From: Bacteroidota bacterium
GTDB lineage: Bacteria; Bacteroidota; Bacteroidia; Chitinophagales; Chitinophagaceae
Assembly (NCBI GenBank): GCA_028875875.1
Contig: JAGWUV010000020.1
Coordinates: 1 to 64,000 of the forward strand
DNA length: 64,000 nt
Direction of reading: 5' to 3'
Positions 40,906 to 50,538 of the stretch are shown one piece after another. The translations under genes were made by a program, and so were the position numbers. Under the pieces are notes generated by a model, which worked only from the letters and a program-made list of their open reading frames with translations, made no database searches and was not told the origin of the DNA. The number at the start of each line of letters is the position of its first letter. Position 1 is the first letter of the stretch.

Positions 40906-43416
40906 ATGAAACACCTTATAAGTGAAGAATTAATACAACTTTCTAAACTTAAAAACTTTGGACTAGTTCTTATACAGTTAAATACACAGATAATAGCTCT
41001 TACAGAAAACTGCGAAGAACGACTCCACTTATCGGAACATTTATTACTTGATACAATTTTAGCGGAAGAATCTGCTAATACCTTAAAAAAATTTATAAAT
41101 AGCAAGCCTGGCACTATTCAAGGCCAATCAATAGCAGCTACAACACGCAGCGGAAACATTATTTATATTACCTGTATTTCTTGCAGTACTGAACAAGCTC
41201 TTATATTATTAAAAATAGACTTCAGCAAAAAAGAAACTGACTCTTTTTTCTACCTTGAATCTTTACTAAGTAACCTAGGTATAATTTTTTATGCAATAGA
41301 TACTGATTTTGCATTACTTACCAAGAACTTTTCATTCGATCAACTATTCAAAAATTATTTCAAAATAGTTCCAAACATTGGAGATAACCTTTTTGAGTTC
41401 ATCAAAGACAATGAAGCCGTTGCAGAAACCTTCCTTCAATATACCAATAAATGCTTAGCCGGAGAGTATGCTGTAGAATCAGTAAACTTTAAAAGCTTGT
41501 CATTCTCATTCTCTATGTCACCAATAAAATACGATAACGAGATCCGAGGAGTCGCTGTTTTGGTGATGGACAAAAGCAAAGAAGAGAAATTATTAGAAAA
41601 ACTTTTTCGAACTAATACAAATATGGTAAGTATTATTAACTCAACAGACGAGTTAATTTATGCACTTGATAGAGAATATAAGTTCCTGGTGTTTAATGAT
41701 GCCTACAAGGAACTTTACACAAGCATATTTAAAACAGAACCAAAGATTGGCGAAACAACTGCACATGCACAGAGTGATTCCCCCATTTCCGTTGCATTAA
41801 AAAAATGGTATCAACTGGCAATGGAAGGTGAATCAATGCACTTTGAAACAGATATATACAACACTTTTGCAGATGTAAAGCTTAACCCGATAAAAAACAC
41901 TAAAGGCGATATTTTGGGTATCTCCATTTATTCAAGAGATATCTCTAGTATTAAGGAATCTGAAAGAAAACTTGCAGAAAGCGAAAAGCAATATAAGTAT
42001 GTGCTGGATAGTGTTAACGATATAATCTTTCAAACAGACAATGCAGGCAACTGGATATTCCTTAATAGATCATGGCTTAAGGTTATGGAATATTCCGTTG
42101 AAGAAACTATTGGTAAGCCCTTTTTTAATTACCTGCATCCGGATGATGTTCAAAAGAATTATGAGCTTTTTCTTCCCCTAATTGAAGGTAAGAAAAACTA
42201 TTGTAACCATGAAATAAGGTATGTAACAAAAAGCGGAAGAATAAAGTGGATCAGGGTTTACGCAACCCTTACTCATGATGATTTTGGGCAAGCTACCGGA
42301 ACCGCCGGAACACTGCAGGATATCACTAAAGAAAAAGAAACACTGGAACTATACCAATTGGTATCAAACAATATTGCTGATATTATCTGCTTGCACAGCC
42401 TTGATTCAATCTACGAATACGTATCCCCTTCTATTGTGTATACTTTGGGCTATGAACCCTACGAACTTATCGGAAAAAGCCCATTCGAATTTGTTCATTC
42501 CGATGATCGCAAAGATCTTATGTTTAATCTTGAGAGGGAAAATGAAGAATTACTGATCTATCGTTTCAAAAATAAAAAAGGCTATTTTCATTGGCTTGAA
42601 ACTTCCCGAAAAACTATCAACGACAGTACCGGAAAACCGGTATCCATACTCACATCTTCAAGAATTATAGATACCCGCATTGAAGCCGAACAAAAAATGC
42701 ACCAGGCCTTAGAAAAGGAAAAAAAATTAAATACCTTAAAATCAAGGTTTGTGAGCATGGCTTCGCATGAATTTAAAAATCCGCTAGCTGCTATAAAATC
42801 AAGTACAGAACTACTGAACAGGTATTTGAGTAAAGCCACAATTGCAAACGCCGAGCAATTCAATAAACATCTGCATACTATTAATGAAGAAATAGACAGG
42901 ATGACATTCCTTATCAACGATATACTGCTACTGGAAAAAGTTGAATCCAGTGCTTTCGTTATTAACAAACAAGAGACTGATATTGTAACTGCAATACAAA
43001 AAATAGCTGACAGGCAAAATGGAATGCAATCCGATGGACGCAGAATTAACGTATCTATTATAAATGCACCAAGAAATGTTATGATAGACGAAGCCAAAGT
43101 GATACATGTATTAGACAACCTGATTTCAAACGCCTTTAAATATTCAGTAGGCCGACTCTCTCCTGAGCTTTCTATTCAATTTGATGCTACCAAAGTAAAA
43201 ATTGAAATCAGAGATCATGGCATTGGTATACCTAATGATGAACACGACAAGCTATTTAATTCCTTCTTTCGGGCCAGGAATGTAAACAATATAGAAGGAA
43301 CCGGTCTTGGTCTTGTCATTGCAAAAAACTTTATTGATTTTCATGGTGGAAATATTTACTTTTCCAGTGAAGAAAACAGAGGAACATCATTCGCAATAAC
43401 ACTTCCCTATGCATAA
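40906..43416 (+). CDS. Large soluble multi-PAS histidine kinase
   Basis: An 836-residue kinase without membrane helices. Residues about 1-225 hold weak PAS-like folds. Clearer PAS/PAC units lie at about 235-350, 360-475 (FLNRSWLKVMEYSVEETIGK, IKWIRVYATLTHDD) and 480-592 (YVSPSIVYTLGYEPYELIGK). The HisKA His is H621 in SMASHEFKNPLAAIKSS; Lys-Asn in place of the usual Arg-Thr after the His is a common variant. The ATPase domain has HVLDNLISNAFKYS, DHGIGIPNDE and GTGLGLVIAK. It overlaps the following receiver gene by 8 bases, so the two are coupled and almost certainly signal together. Confidence 0.92.
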   Translation: MKHLISEELIQLSKLKNFGLVLIQLNTQIIALTENCEERLHLSEHLLLDTILAEESANTLKKFINSKPGTIQGQSIAATTRSGNIIYITCISCSTEQALILLKIDFSKKETDSFFYLESLLSNLGIIFYAIDTDFALLTKNFSFDQLFKNYFKIVPNIGDNLFEFIKDNEAVAETFLQYTNKCLAGEYAVESVNFKSLSFSFSMSPIKYDNEIRGVAVLVMDKSKEEKLLEKLFRTNTNMVSIINSTDELIYALDREYKFLVFNDAYKELYTSIFKTEPKIGETTAHAQSDSPISVALKKWYQLAMEGESMHFETDIYNTFADVKLNPIKNTKGDILGISIYSRDISSIKESERKLAESEKQYKYVLDSVNDIIFQTDNAGNWIFLNRSWLKVMEYSVEETIGKPFFNYLHPDDVQKNYELFLPLIEGKKNYCNHEIRYVTKSGRIKWIRVYATLTHDDFGQATGTAGTLQDITKEKETLELYQLVSNNIADIICLHSLDSIYEYVSPSIVYTLGYEPYELIGKSPFEFVHSDDRKDLMFNLERENEELLIYRFKNKKGYFHWLETSRKTINDSTGKPVSILTSSRIIDTRIEAEQKMHQALEKEKKLNTLKSRFVSMASHEFKNPLAAIKSSTELLNRYLSKATIANAEQFNKHLHTINEEIDRMTFLINDILLLEKVESSAFVINKQETDIVTAIQKIADRQNGMQSDGRRINVSIINAPRNVMIDEAKVIHVLDNLISNAFKYSVGRLSPELSIQFDATKVKIEIRDHGIGIPNDEHDKLFNSFFRARNVNNIEGTGLGLVIAKNFIDFHGGNIYFSSEENRGTSFAITLPYA

Positions 43417-43771
43417 TCCTAAAATCTTAATCGTTGAAGACGAAATAAACATTCGAATGAACATGCGTGAAATGCTTTTACTAGAAGATTATCACGTTGA
43501 AGTAGCTGCTGATGGAGATGAAGGTGTTAATGCTGCTATGCAAACTTCATTCGATCTCATTATATCAGATATCGTAATGAATAAAATGAATGGTTTCGAC
43601 ATGTGCAAGATTCTTCGCTCACATGCCGCTTATGCAGAAACACCTGTTATATTCATTACTGCAAAATCTGAAAATGAACTAAGCAATGTGGATGGCCTTG
43701 GAAAAATACTATATCTATCCAAACCCTTCACTTACGACTCTTTGCTGGCCAAGGTTTCAGAAGCATTATAA
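43409..43771 (+). CDS. Single-domain response regulator
   Basis: A 120-residue receiver without an output domain. The acidic pocket is E10-D11, the phospho-acceptor is D54 in LIISDIVMNK, and FITAK and LSKPF supply the conserved Thr and Lys. The start overlaps the end of the large kinase by 8 bases. Single-domain receivers act by protein contact or as phosphate relays; here it may connect the two divergent kinases. A terminator follows 23 bases later. Confidence 0.93.
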   Translation: MHNPKILIVEDEINIRMNMREMLLLEDYHVEVAADGDEGVNAAMQTSFDLIISDIVMNKMNGFDMCKILRSHAAYAETPVIFITAKSENELSNVDGLGKILYLSKPFTYDSLLAKVSEAL

Positions 43772-43794
43772 TTATTGCATCATATAAAACAAAA

Positions 43795-43820
43795 AGCCCC
43801 GGCAAGAAAATACCGGGGCT
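43795..43820. terminator. Bidirectional terminator after the kinase/receiver operon
   Basis: AGCCCCGG (43795-43802) and CCGGGGCT (43813-43820) form a perfect 8-bp GC-rich stem with a 10-base loop, with A's before and T's after. It separates the convergent receiver and phosphoglucomutase genes. Confidence 0.85.
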
Positions 43821-43844
43821 GGCTTATTTTATTTCAATATTTAG

Positions 43845-45575
43845 TTATTTCAATTGCATATCACTAATAATGCCTTTTATCCTACCCTCCAGTTCTGCAA
43901 ATTTTGCATCAAATTCTGCTTTATCATGAAGCTCAGTTTTAACGCTGAAATAGAATTTGATCTTAGGTTCGGTACCTGAAGGTCTTGCTGAAATTTTGCT
44001 GCCATCCTCTGTTATAAACTGTAGCACATTACTCTTGGGCAGTTCAATTTTCCAGCTTTCACCGGTTTGTAAATTCTTCCCTGTTTGCAATTCATAATCC
44101 AGTAATTCAACCACTTTGCTACCATTAATAGTTACAGGTGGGTTGCTACGATATCCTTCCATCATATCAGCAATTTCCTTCTGCCCGTTCATTCCTTTTT
44201 TTGTTATGCTGATGAGGTTCTCGTAATAAAAACCATACTGGATGTACAGATCGATCAACTTATCAAACAAGGTTCTTCCTTTTGCTTTTTCATAAGCGGC
44301 CATTTCGCACAATAAAGCAACTGCACTTACTGAATCTTTGTCACGCACTTTATCACCTATCATCAGTCCAAAACTTTCTTCGCCACCGATCACATAATTT
44401 TCTTTTCCCTCTTTTTCTTTGATCAGAGAAGCGATCCACTTAAAGCCGGTTAATACAGAATAATAGTGAACATTGTTCTTTTCACTCAGCACTCTTGCCA
44501 TTTCTGTAGAAACAATAGTTGAAACGGCAATATCATTAGGTTGTGCGATACCCTTGGTTTTTCTGGCTTCAATTAAATAAGCAAAAGCAAGTATCAGCGT
44601 TTGATTACCATTCATTAATACCCATTCACCCTTATGATTTTTTACACCCACACCCACCCTGTCTGCATCAGGATCAGTACCTAATAAAATATCTGCATCC
44701 ATTGCTTTGGCTTTATTCAAACCAATGCTCATGGTTTCACTTTCTTCAGGATTAGGATAAGCTACCGTAGGAAAATTTCCATCAGGTGTAGCCTGTTCTT
44801 CCACAACGGTAACATTAGTAAAACCGAATGCCTGCAACACTTTTGGAACCAACATAATACCACTACCGTGAATAGGTGTGTATACGATCTTAAGATCATG
44901 TTGCTGTTTGATTACTTCAGGATATACGCTCAATCCTTTCACCATTTCAGTATACAAGTCATCCATTTCTTTACCGATAATCGTGATCAGCGATTCGCCA
45001 CCACTCCACTTCACTTCATCCACTGAAGCAATCGCTTCTACTTCTTTAATCACGTTCTTATCATGTGGTGGCACCAACTGTGCACCATCATCCCAATAAG
45101 CTTTATAGCCATTATATTCTTTCGGGTTATGCGATGCAGTACACACCACACCTGCTTTACAGCCCAATGTTCTAATGGCAAAACTTAATTCAGGTGTTGG
45201 CCTTAAAGCATCAAACAAAAACACTTTTATACCATTGGCTGCAAAAACGTTGGCAGTAGTTTCGGCAAAAAAGCGACTGTTATTGCGGCTATCATGCGCA
45301 ATAGCAACCTTTACTTCCTGGCCGGGGAAATTTTTCTTCAAATAATTAGCAAAGCCTTGTGTAGCCATGCCTACAGTGTATTTATTCATGCGGTTAGTAC
45401 CTACACCCATAATACCACGCAAACCACCGGTACCAAATTCAAGATTACGGTAAAAGCTATCAGCCAATTCATCCGATTGTGCATCTATCAACTGCTGAAC
45501 GGCTGTCTTTGTTGCATCATCATAATTTCCGGAGAGCCAAACTTTGGCACGCTCTAAAATCGCTGCGTCTGTCAT
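43845..45575 (-). CDS. Phosphoglucomutase / phosphomannomutase
   Basis: A 576-residue alpha-D-phosphohexomutase. The phosphoserine loop is VCTASHNPKEYNGYKAYW, the Mg2+ loop is GTDPDADRVGVG, the sugar-binding loop is GGEESFGLMIG, and the phosphate-binding loop is SARPSGTEPKIKFYF. Size and the long N-terminal region match the PGM/PMM group of about 570-580 residues, which interconverts glucose-1- and -6-phosphate. Preference for glucose over mannose is not resolved by eye. It is preceded by a copy of the interspersed repeat and is transcribed alone, ending at the bidirectional terminator. Confidence 0.94.
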   Translation of the reverse strand: MTDAAILERAKVWLSGNYDDATKTAVQQLIDAQSDELADSFYRNLEFGTGGLRGIMGVGTNRMNKYTVGMATQGFANYLKKNFPGQEVKVAIAHDSRNNSRFFAETTANVFAANGIKVFLFDALRPTPELSFAIRTLGCKAGVVCTASHNPKEYNGYKAYWDDGAQLVPPHDKNVIKEVEAIASVDEVKWSGGESLITIIGKEMDDLYTEMVKGLSVYPEVIKQQHDLKIVYTPIHGSGIMLVPKVLQAFGFTNVTVVEEQATPDGNFPTVAYPNPEESETMSIGLNKAKAMDADILLGTDPDADRVGVGVKNHKGEWVLMNGNQTLILAFAYLIEARKTKGIAQPNDIAVSTIVSTEMARVLSEKNNVHYYSVLTGFKWIASLIKEKEGKENYVIGGEESFGLMIGDKVRDKDSVSAVALLCEMAAYEKAKGRTLFDKLIDLYIQYGFYYENLISITKKGMNGQKEIADMMEGYRSNPPVTINGSKVVELLDYELQTGKNLQTGESWKIELPKSNVLQFITEDGSKISARPSGTEPKIKFYFSVKTELHDKAEFDAKFAELEGRIKGIISDMQLK

Positions 45576-45606
45576 ATTTTTCAGATTTGGGTTTTATTTT
45601 TTTGAT

Positions 45607-45655
45607 ACCGGCTACAGTAACACGTTTCTGCACCGGTTGCGTCGCACTCTTGTAC
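45607..45655 (-). repeat. Interspersed intergenic repeat, copy B
   Basis: On the plus strand it runs from ACCGGCTACAG (45607) to the exact reverse complement of GTACAAGAGTGCGACGCAAC (45636-45655). It lies 31 bases upstream of the phosphoglucomutase start, in the same orientation relative to the gene as copies D, E and F. Confidence 0.7.
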
Positions 45656-45750
45656 TGCAAAACGCTATTGGGCAACAATTTTAAGCATATTTACGCATTT
45701 TATCCAATTCAATTTTACATCAACCGAAGAAGTAACGTATGTTTGAAAAG

Positions 45751-46689
45751 ATGAAACTATTTTCATGCATTTTGATAGGTTGTATCATCAGTATGGCAAC
45801 TGTCGCACAAGATAGTTCCAGGCTTATTTCGCTCCCACAAAAAGAATACCGCAGAAGAGTAAAAATACTGGTAACCTCCAACCTAGCATTATCAGCCGGA
45901 TCAATGGAGGCCTTGTACAATACATGGTATAAAGATTATCCATCTTCCTCATTCCATTTCTTCAATGACAATGCTGAGTGGCTGAACATGGATAAATATG
46001 GACACATGTGGACAGCCTATCAAATCAGCCGTTTAGCCGCTTCTTCCTGGAAATGGACCGGACTTTCTCATAAACACAGTACCTGGATCGGCGGCATAAG
46101 TGGCGTAGCCTACCAAACCATCATTGAAACTTTTGATGGCTTTTCATCGGCTTGGGGATGGAGCTGGGGCGATTTTACGGCTAATGTTTTAGGCAGTAGC
46201 TTATATGTATCGCAGGAATTGGGGTGGCAACAACAAAAAGTGCAGATAAAGTTTTCATTTCACCGAAACGATTATAGCAACTATGGGTTAAACAACCGTG
46301 CCGATAGTTTATTCGGGCATTCTTTTCTTACCCGCATGCTGAAAGATTATAATGCTCAAACTTATTGGCTAAGTGGTAATCTTCGATCCTTAATTCCTTC
46401 CTTGTCTTTCCCCCGGTGGCTTAATATTGCTATCGGGCAAGGTGCAGCCGGAATGTTCGGCGGAAGCGAGAACCTAACAAAAGATGCTGCCGGGAACATT
46501 ACCTTCAACAGAACAGATATTCCGCGTTACAGGAGATGGTTTTTGGCACCGGATATAGACCTGGCAAAGGTCCCAACCAAAAATAAAATATTAAAGAAAT
46601 TATTCTTTGCCCTCAATAGCTTCAAATTTCCTACCCCGGCACTTGAATTATCGCAGGGAAAATTACAATGGCAATGGATCGTTTTTTAA
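45751..46689 (+). CDS. DUF2279 family protein
   Basis: About 312 residues from the ATG at 45751 (MKLFSCILIGCIISMATVAQ, a signal peptide); an ATG four codons upstream is also open. Recognised by the DUF2279 region with LNMDKYGHMWTAYQISRLAA, GGISGVAYQTIIETFDGFSS and WGWSWGDFTANVLGSSLYVS. The conserved Asp/His/Glu residues and repeated small hydrophobic segments suggest an integral or outer-membrane-associated protein. The later part (IAIGQGAAGMFGG, RRWFLAPDIDLAKVP) is typical of the Bacteroidota subgroup. Function is unknown. It is divergent from the phosphoglucomutase gene. Confidence 0.82.
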   Translation: MKLFSCILIGCIISMATVAQDSSRLISLPQKEYRRRVKILVTSNLALSAGSMEALYNTWYKDYPSSSFHFFNDNAEWLNMDKYGHMWTAYQISRLAASSWKWTGLSHKHSTWIGGISGVAYQTIIETFDGFSSAWGWSWGDFTANVLGSSLYVSQELGWQQQKVQIKFSFHRNDYSNYGLNNRADSLFGHSFLTRMLKDYNAQTYWLSGNLRSLIPSLSFPRWLNIAIGQGAAGMFGGSENLTKDAAGNITFNRTDIPRYRRWFLAPDIDLAKVPTKNKILKKLFFALNSFKFPTPALELSQGKLQWQWIVF

Positions 46690-46733
46690 CTATGAACGTC
46701 TCTAATTCATCTCCGCTCTTTCATAATTCCTCA

Positions 46734-47234
46734 TTACACAACATACGCCCCTCGCACCTCTCCATTTTCAACTTCAACGCAAATATGATCCTGAAGTGTA
46801 GTAGCAATAGAAAGGCCCACATAATCCGATTTCACCGGGTAAAGTTTATGCATTCTTTCCACCAATACCAGAGTTTGCACTCTTTTAGGATGGTAATCAA
46901 GCAAAGGTTTTAAAGCGTACAAAAGTGTTTTACCGCTATTGGTAACATCATCAACAATGATCACATTCTTGCCTGTAAAATCAACATCCTTACTCAATAC
47001 AATATCTGCGGGCAAGTCCTTATTCATTTCCATGGAGATAAGTTCTACTGGTAATGACAAGTGCTTTTTTACCAGCGCTGTTATTTTTTCGGCAATCACC
47101 ATCCCGTGATGTAAAACGCCAATAATAACCAATGGGGATTCATCTTCGGCCAGATGCTCCGCAATTTCCAGGGCCAGCCTGCTCAATTTATGTTGTGCAG
47201 CATCTGCTGTAAGTATATAGTTCCTGTTAGGCAT
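46734..47234 (-). CDS. PyrR-like phosphoribosyltransferase
   Basis: A 166-residue PRTase-fold protein with the PRPP loop NVIIVDDVTNSGKTLLYALK and the base-site flanks VIIGVLHHGMVIAEKITA and ELISMEMNKDLPADIVLS. It is shorter than the PyrR at 9833 and lacks its characteristic C-terminal segment, so it is more likely a salvage enzyme (hypoxanthine, xanthine or uracil) or a paralogue with a lost regulatory role. The ORF is complete, and a TTACTTTG element lies upstream on the minus strand near 47250-47260. It is divergent from the Fe-S protein gene. Confidence 0.82.
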   Translation of the reverse strand: MPNRNYILTADAAQHKLSRLALEIAEHLAEDESPLVIIGVLHHGMVIAEKITALVKKHLSLPVELISMEMNKDLPADIVLSKDVDFTGKNVIIVDDVTNSGKTLLYALKPLLDYHPKRVQTLVLVERMHKLYPVKSDYVGLSIATTLQDHICVEVENGEVRGAYVV

Positions 47235-47331
47235 AATATTGTTTGTAGATCAAAGTAAATATAAACGAGTCAACAAATCAACTAAACATCCAAGCAAGTT
47301 ATCTATTATCTTAGCAGTATAACAAAAGTGT

Positions 47332-48615
47332 ATGCAATATATACCGCAACTATTGTTTGTCGCTTTGTGCTTTGCTGCCATTTACTTCTTTGCAAAAAAA
47401 GCAGGTGAAATCAAGAGAAATATTTTACTGGGAAGAGAAGAGGATTTATCCGGCAATTCCTCACAGCGCTGGAAAAATGTGCTGCTACTAGCTTTAGGCC
47501 AAAAGAAAATGTTTAAGAATCCGTTGGTAGCTTTTATGCACTTCATTATATATGCAGGTTTTATCATCATTAATATTGAGGTACTGGAAATTGTACTGGA
47601 TGGCATTTGGGGCACACACAGGCTATTTGCCGCACCTTTAGGAAATGTGTATAGCTGGCTCATCAATGCTTTTGAATTTTTGGCGGTAAGTGTAATTATT
47701 GTGTGTGTTGTCTTCCTTATTAGAAGGAATGTTATACGCATCAAACGTTTTACCAGCAAGGATTTGAATGGATGGCCCAAAAGTGATGCGAATTATATCC
47801 TGATCACAGAGATCATATTAATGAGCTTATTCTTAACCATGAATGCCTGTGATACTTCTCAAACATTTTTCTTCTCTTCTTTCTTTAAACCAGCATTCAA
47901 TGGTGTTAGTGAACATGGGTTAGAATTAACCGAAAGAACCTGTTGGTGGTTACATATCATTGGCATCTTTGCATTTTTAAATTATTTGCCTTACTCAAAA
48001 CACCTGCATATCATTCTTGCATTTCCCAACGCTTACTATGCCCGATTGCAACCCCAGGGGCAAATGAATAATATGCAGGAGATACAAAAAGAGGTTTTAT
48101 ATGCCATGCAGCCGGAATTAGCGCCTACTAACGCTGAAGCACAAGTGCCTCCTAAAAAATTTGGGGCAAAAGATGTGTTTGATCTTAGTTGGAAAAATCT
48201 GTTAGATGCTTATAGTTGCACAGAATGTGGAAGATGTACAGCCTCCTGCCCTGCTAATATTACAGGTAAAGTTTTAAGCCCACGTGCTATTATGATGAAA
48301 ACAAGAGACCGGTTGGAAGAAGTGGGTAAAATTATCAATACAAACGGGAGTTTTACAGACGATCAAAAAACACTCCTGAGAGATCATATTACCGAAGAAG
48401 AATTAAGGGCTTGTACCACTTGCAACGCATGTGTTGAAGCCTGCCCCGTGAGCATTTCTCCGCTAGACATTATTCTACAAATGCGTCGTTACCTGATAAT
48501 GGAGGAAAGCAATGCACCACAGGAGTGGAATAGTACTTTCAGTAATATTGAAAACAATTTTGCACCATGGAAATTCGCCCCTGACGACCGCGATCTTTGG
48601 GCAAAAGAAATCTAA
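47332..48615 (+). CDS. HdrC/GlpC-like membrane-bound Fe-S protein
   Basis: A 427-residue protein. The N-terminal half has about five transmembrane helices (LLFVALCFAAIYFFAKKAGE, VAFMHFIIYAGFIIINIEVL, WWLHIIGIFAFLNYLPYSKH), with paired His that could bind haem. The C-terminal half has two [4Fe-4S] motifs: CTECGRCTASCP and CTTCNACVEACP. The architecture matches the DsrM/NarI-like plus HdrC-type ferredoxin fusion found in Bacteroidota. It probably transfers electrons between a quinone pool and the soluble CCG-domain protein encoded 0.9 kb downstream. Acceptor and donor are not known. Confidence 0.88.
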   Translation: MQYIPQLLFVALCFAAIYFFAKKAGEIKRNILLGREEDLSGNSSQRWKNVLLLALGQKKMFKNPLVAFMHFIIYAGFIIINIEVLEIVLDGIWGTHRLFAAPLGNVYSWLINAFEFLAVSVIIVCVVFLIRRNVIRIKRFTSKDLNGWPKSDANYILITEIILMSLFLTMNACDTSQTFFFSSFFKPAFNGVSEHGLELTERTCWWLHIIGIFAFLNYLPYSKHLHIILAFPNAYYARLQPQGQMNNMQEIQKEVLYAMQPELAPTNAEAQVPPKKFGAKDVFDLSWKNLLDAYSCTECGRCTASCPANITGKVLSPRAIMMKTRDRLEEVGKIINTNGSFTDDQKTLLRDHITEEELRACTTCNACVEACPVSISPLDIILQMRRYLIMEESNAPQEWNSTFSNIENNFAPWKFAPDDRDLWAKEI

Positions 48616-48681
48616 TCAATATAACCACTATTCTCCATTGCTCATAACTTATCACTCATCACTTATTATTACCTATTCGCA

Positions 48682-49311
48682 TCATAGAAACTTACCCCAC
48701 ATCATCCTGTAAAATTGAACAGCAGCAGCGATAAAAAATATGATTCCCATAAAAATGTCTAAAGCTTTACTACTCGCATTCAATTTGTTCACTACCCAGT
48801 TACCACCATACATGTACAAAGCCAATCCGGTTATGGTTCCTGTACCACAACCGGCAGTGAAAACATTGAATTCCGCAAAGCTTGAATGCAATACATGAAG
48901 ATTGATAAGATAAGTGCTCCAAATAAACCAAAATGGTATCTGCGCAGGATTCAGTGCACTCATGGTAATGCCCAACCAGAAACGACCAATTTTATTATCA
49001 AGCAACGGTGATTTCTTTTTGCCTTTATGCTTAATAGCAATGACAAAACTGGCAATTCCAAAGCCTAAAAAAAACAAAACCGTGAGCCAGCCCAAAAGCA
49101 TAAAAAAGAAATGGTGTTGCATAATACCATCTACACCATACAACACAAAACGTAGGTATACTATTTCAATAATCGCAACACCAAAAGCATATTTCCAGGC
49201 ATTTTTAAATCCTTCGTTCACTGCAATATGTGTTGATGTTATGCTCATGGTACCTAGTGGTAATTGGCCTAAAAAACTTACCAGCCAGCCCAAACAAAAA
49301 ATACTAATCAT
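48682..49311 (-). CDS. LysE-family transporter
   Basis: About 209 residues from the ATG at 49311; the upstream ATG at 49332 adds seven. Six helices are visible, beginning with FCLGWLVSFLGQLPLGTMSI, the LysE/RhtB N-terminal signature (GPxPLGxxxI-like). The middle has the cytosolic loop KHKGKKKSP, and the second half carries ALNPAQIPFWFIWSTYL, matching the family NP motif. The family exports amino acids or related small molecules. The gene lies antisense between the two Fe-S protein genes and converges on the first. Substrate unknown. Confidence 0.82.
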   Translation of the reverse strand: MISIFCLGWLVSFLGQLPLGTMSITSTHIAVNEGFKNAWKYAFGVAIIEIVYLRFVLYGVDGIMQHHFFFMLLGWLTVLFFLGFGIASFVIAIKHKGKKKSPLLDNKIGRFWLGITMSALNPAQIPFWFIWSTYLINLHVLHSSFAEFNVFTAGCGTGTITGLALYMYGGNWVVNKLNASSKALDIFMGIIFFIAAAVQFYRMMWGKFL

Positions 49312-49519
49312 AGCGTATCTATAATCTTGCAATAATAACGCAAATGAAAGAATGATAGAATGAGTGAAGGATATGGTATGAAAATCAAAGCTAATTGTAG
49401 AACAAAGAAGGCTTCATTAAGTAGTTGCGATACAACAAATGTTACCATGAAAAACAGATGCCTCTAAACTCACTATTTTGAAATACATTTTATGTTACAT
49501 TCGTATAAATCTTTCTGCT

Positions 49520-50299
49520 ATGAAAGTAAACACGATGGCCGAATGGATGGCTAACGGAGAAGCTCCTGAGATCTTATTCTGGGTAGGTTGCGCCGGAAGC
49601 TTTGATGCAAGAGCTCAGAAGATTACAAAAGCATTTGCCACCATCTTAAATGCAGTTGGAATAAAATACGCCATTTTAGGTAAGGAAGAAGCCTGTACAG
49701 GTGATCCTGCAAGAAGGGCTGGCAACGAATTTCTTTTCCAAATGATGGCATACAATAACATTCAAATCCTGAATGGATATGGCATCAAAAAAATAGTAAC
49801 AACCTGTCCGCATTGTTTTAACACACTGAAAAATGAATATCCTGAATTGGGTGGCCATTATGAAGTGATACATCATACTACCTTACTGCAACAGTTGATT
49901 GATGAAGGGAAAATCAAGCTGAAAGAAGGTGGCACTTTTAAAGGCAAGAAGATATCGTATCATGATAGTTGCTACCTGGGCAGGGCTAATCAGATTTATG
50001 AAGCACCAAGAAAAGTATTGGAAGCACTGGATGCAGAACTCATTGAGATGAAACGTTGCCGTAGCAATGGGCTTTGTTGTGGAGCCGGTGGTGCTCAAAT
50101 GTTTAAAGAAGATGAACCAGGCAATAAAAGAATCAATATTGAACGTACGGAAGAAGCTTTATCTACCGGAGCCAGTGTAATTGCAAGTGCTTGCCCGTTC
50201 TGTAATACCATGATGAGCGACGGGGTTAAAAACAAAGAAAAAGAAAACCAAGTGCAGGTATTGGATATAGCCGAACTTATTGCCGCATCCTTAGCATAG
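49520..50299 (+). CDS. HdrB-like CCG-domain Fe-S protein
   Basis: About 259 residues from the ATG at 49520 (MKVNTMAEWMANGEAPEILF); the frame extends to 49478, but that prefix is not family-like. Two cysteine-rich CCG modules are seen: CPHCFNTLKNEYP with the upstream EACTGDPARR, and CRSNGLCCGAGGAQMF with ACPFCNTMMSDG. HDSCYLGRANQIYEAPR is also diagnostic. Related subunits (HdrB, GlpC, LldE) bind a non-cubane Fe-S cluster or disulfide. Together with the membrane protein at 47332 it likely forms an electron-transfer complex, although an antisense LysE gene separates the two. Confidence 0.9.
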   Translation: MKVNTMAEWMANGEAPEILFWVGCAGSFDARAQKITKAFATILNAVGIKYAILGKEEACTGDPARRAGNEFLFQMMAYNNIQILNGYGIKKIVTTCPHCFNTLKNEYPELGGHYEVIHHTTLLQQLIDEGKIKLKEGGTFKGKKISYHDSCYLGRANQIYEAPRKVLEALDAELIEMKRCRSNGLCCGAGGAQMFKEDEPGNKRINIERTEEALSTGASVIASACPFCNTMMSDGVKNKEKENQVQVLDIAELIAASLA

Positions 50300-50303
50300 T
50301 AAT

Positions 50304-50522
50304 ATGAAAACAAAGATTAACAGAAAACGTTTTTTTCTTGCCTCACTGGTATTGATACCGGTTATTTTACTGGCTGATATCATATTTGATGCTGTTAAAC
50401 GAACCCTCGACTGGAATGAAGTATTTTCAACGGAAAATCTTTTCTGGAAAATATCGGCAGCTTTTGTGCTAGCTTATTTTTACAGCACCATGGGCCCCCT
50501 CGGCAAGAATGAAAAAGAATAG
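50304..50522 (+). CDS. Small two-helix membrane protein (72 residues)
   Basis: Two predicted transmembrane segments: FFLASLVLIPVILLADIIFD and FWKISAAFVLAYFYSTMGPL, with a basic N-terminus (MKTKINRKR) and a charged tail. It starts 4 bases after the stop of the HdrB-like gene, so it is in the same transcript and may belong to the complex. No family recognised. Composition and spacing make it very likely real. Confidence 0.75.
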   Translation: MKTKINRKRFFLASLVLIPVILLADIIFDAVKRTLDWNEVFSTENLFWKISAAFVLAYFYSTMGPLGKNEKE

Positions 50523-50538
50523 AATAAACACATTGTAA

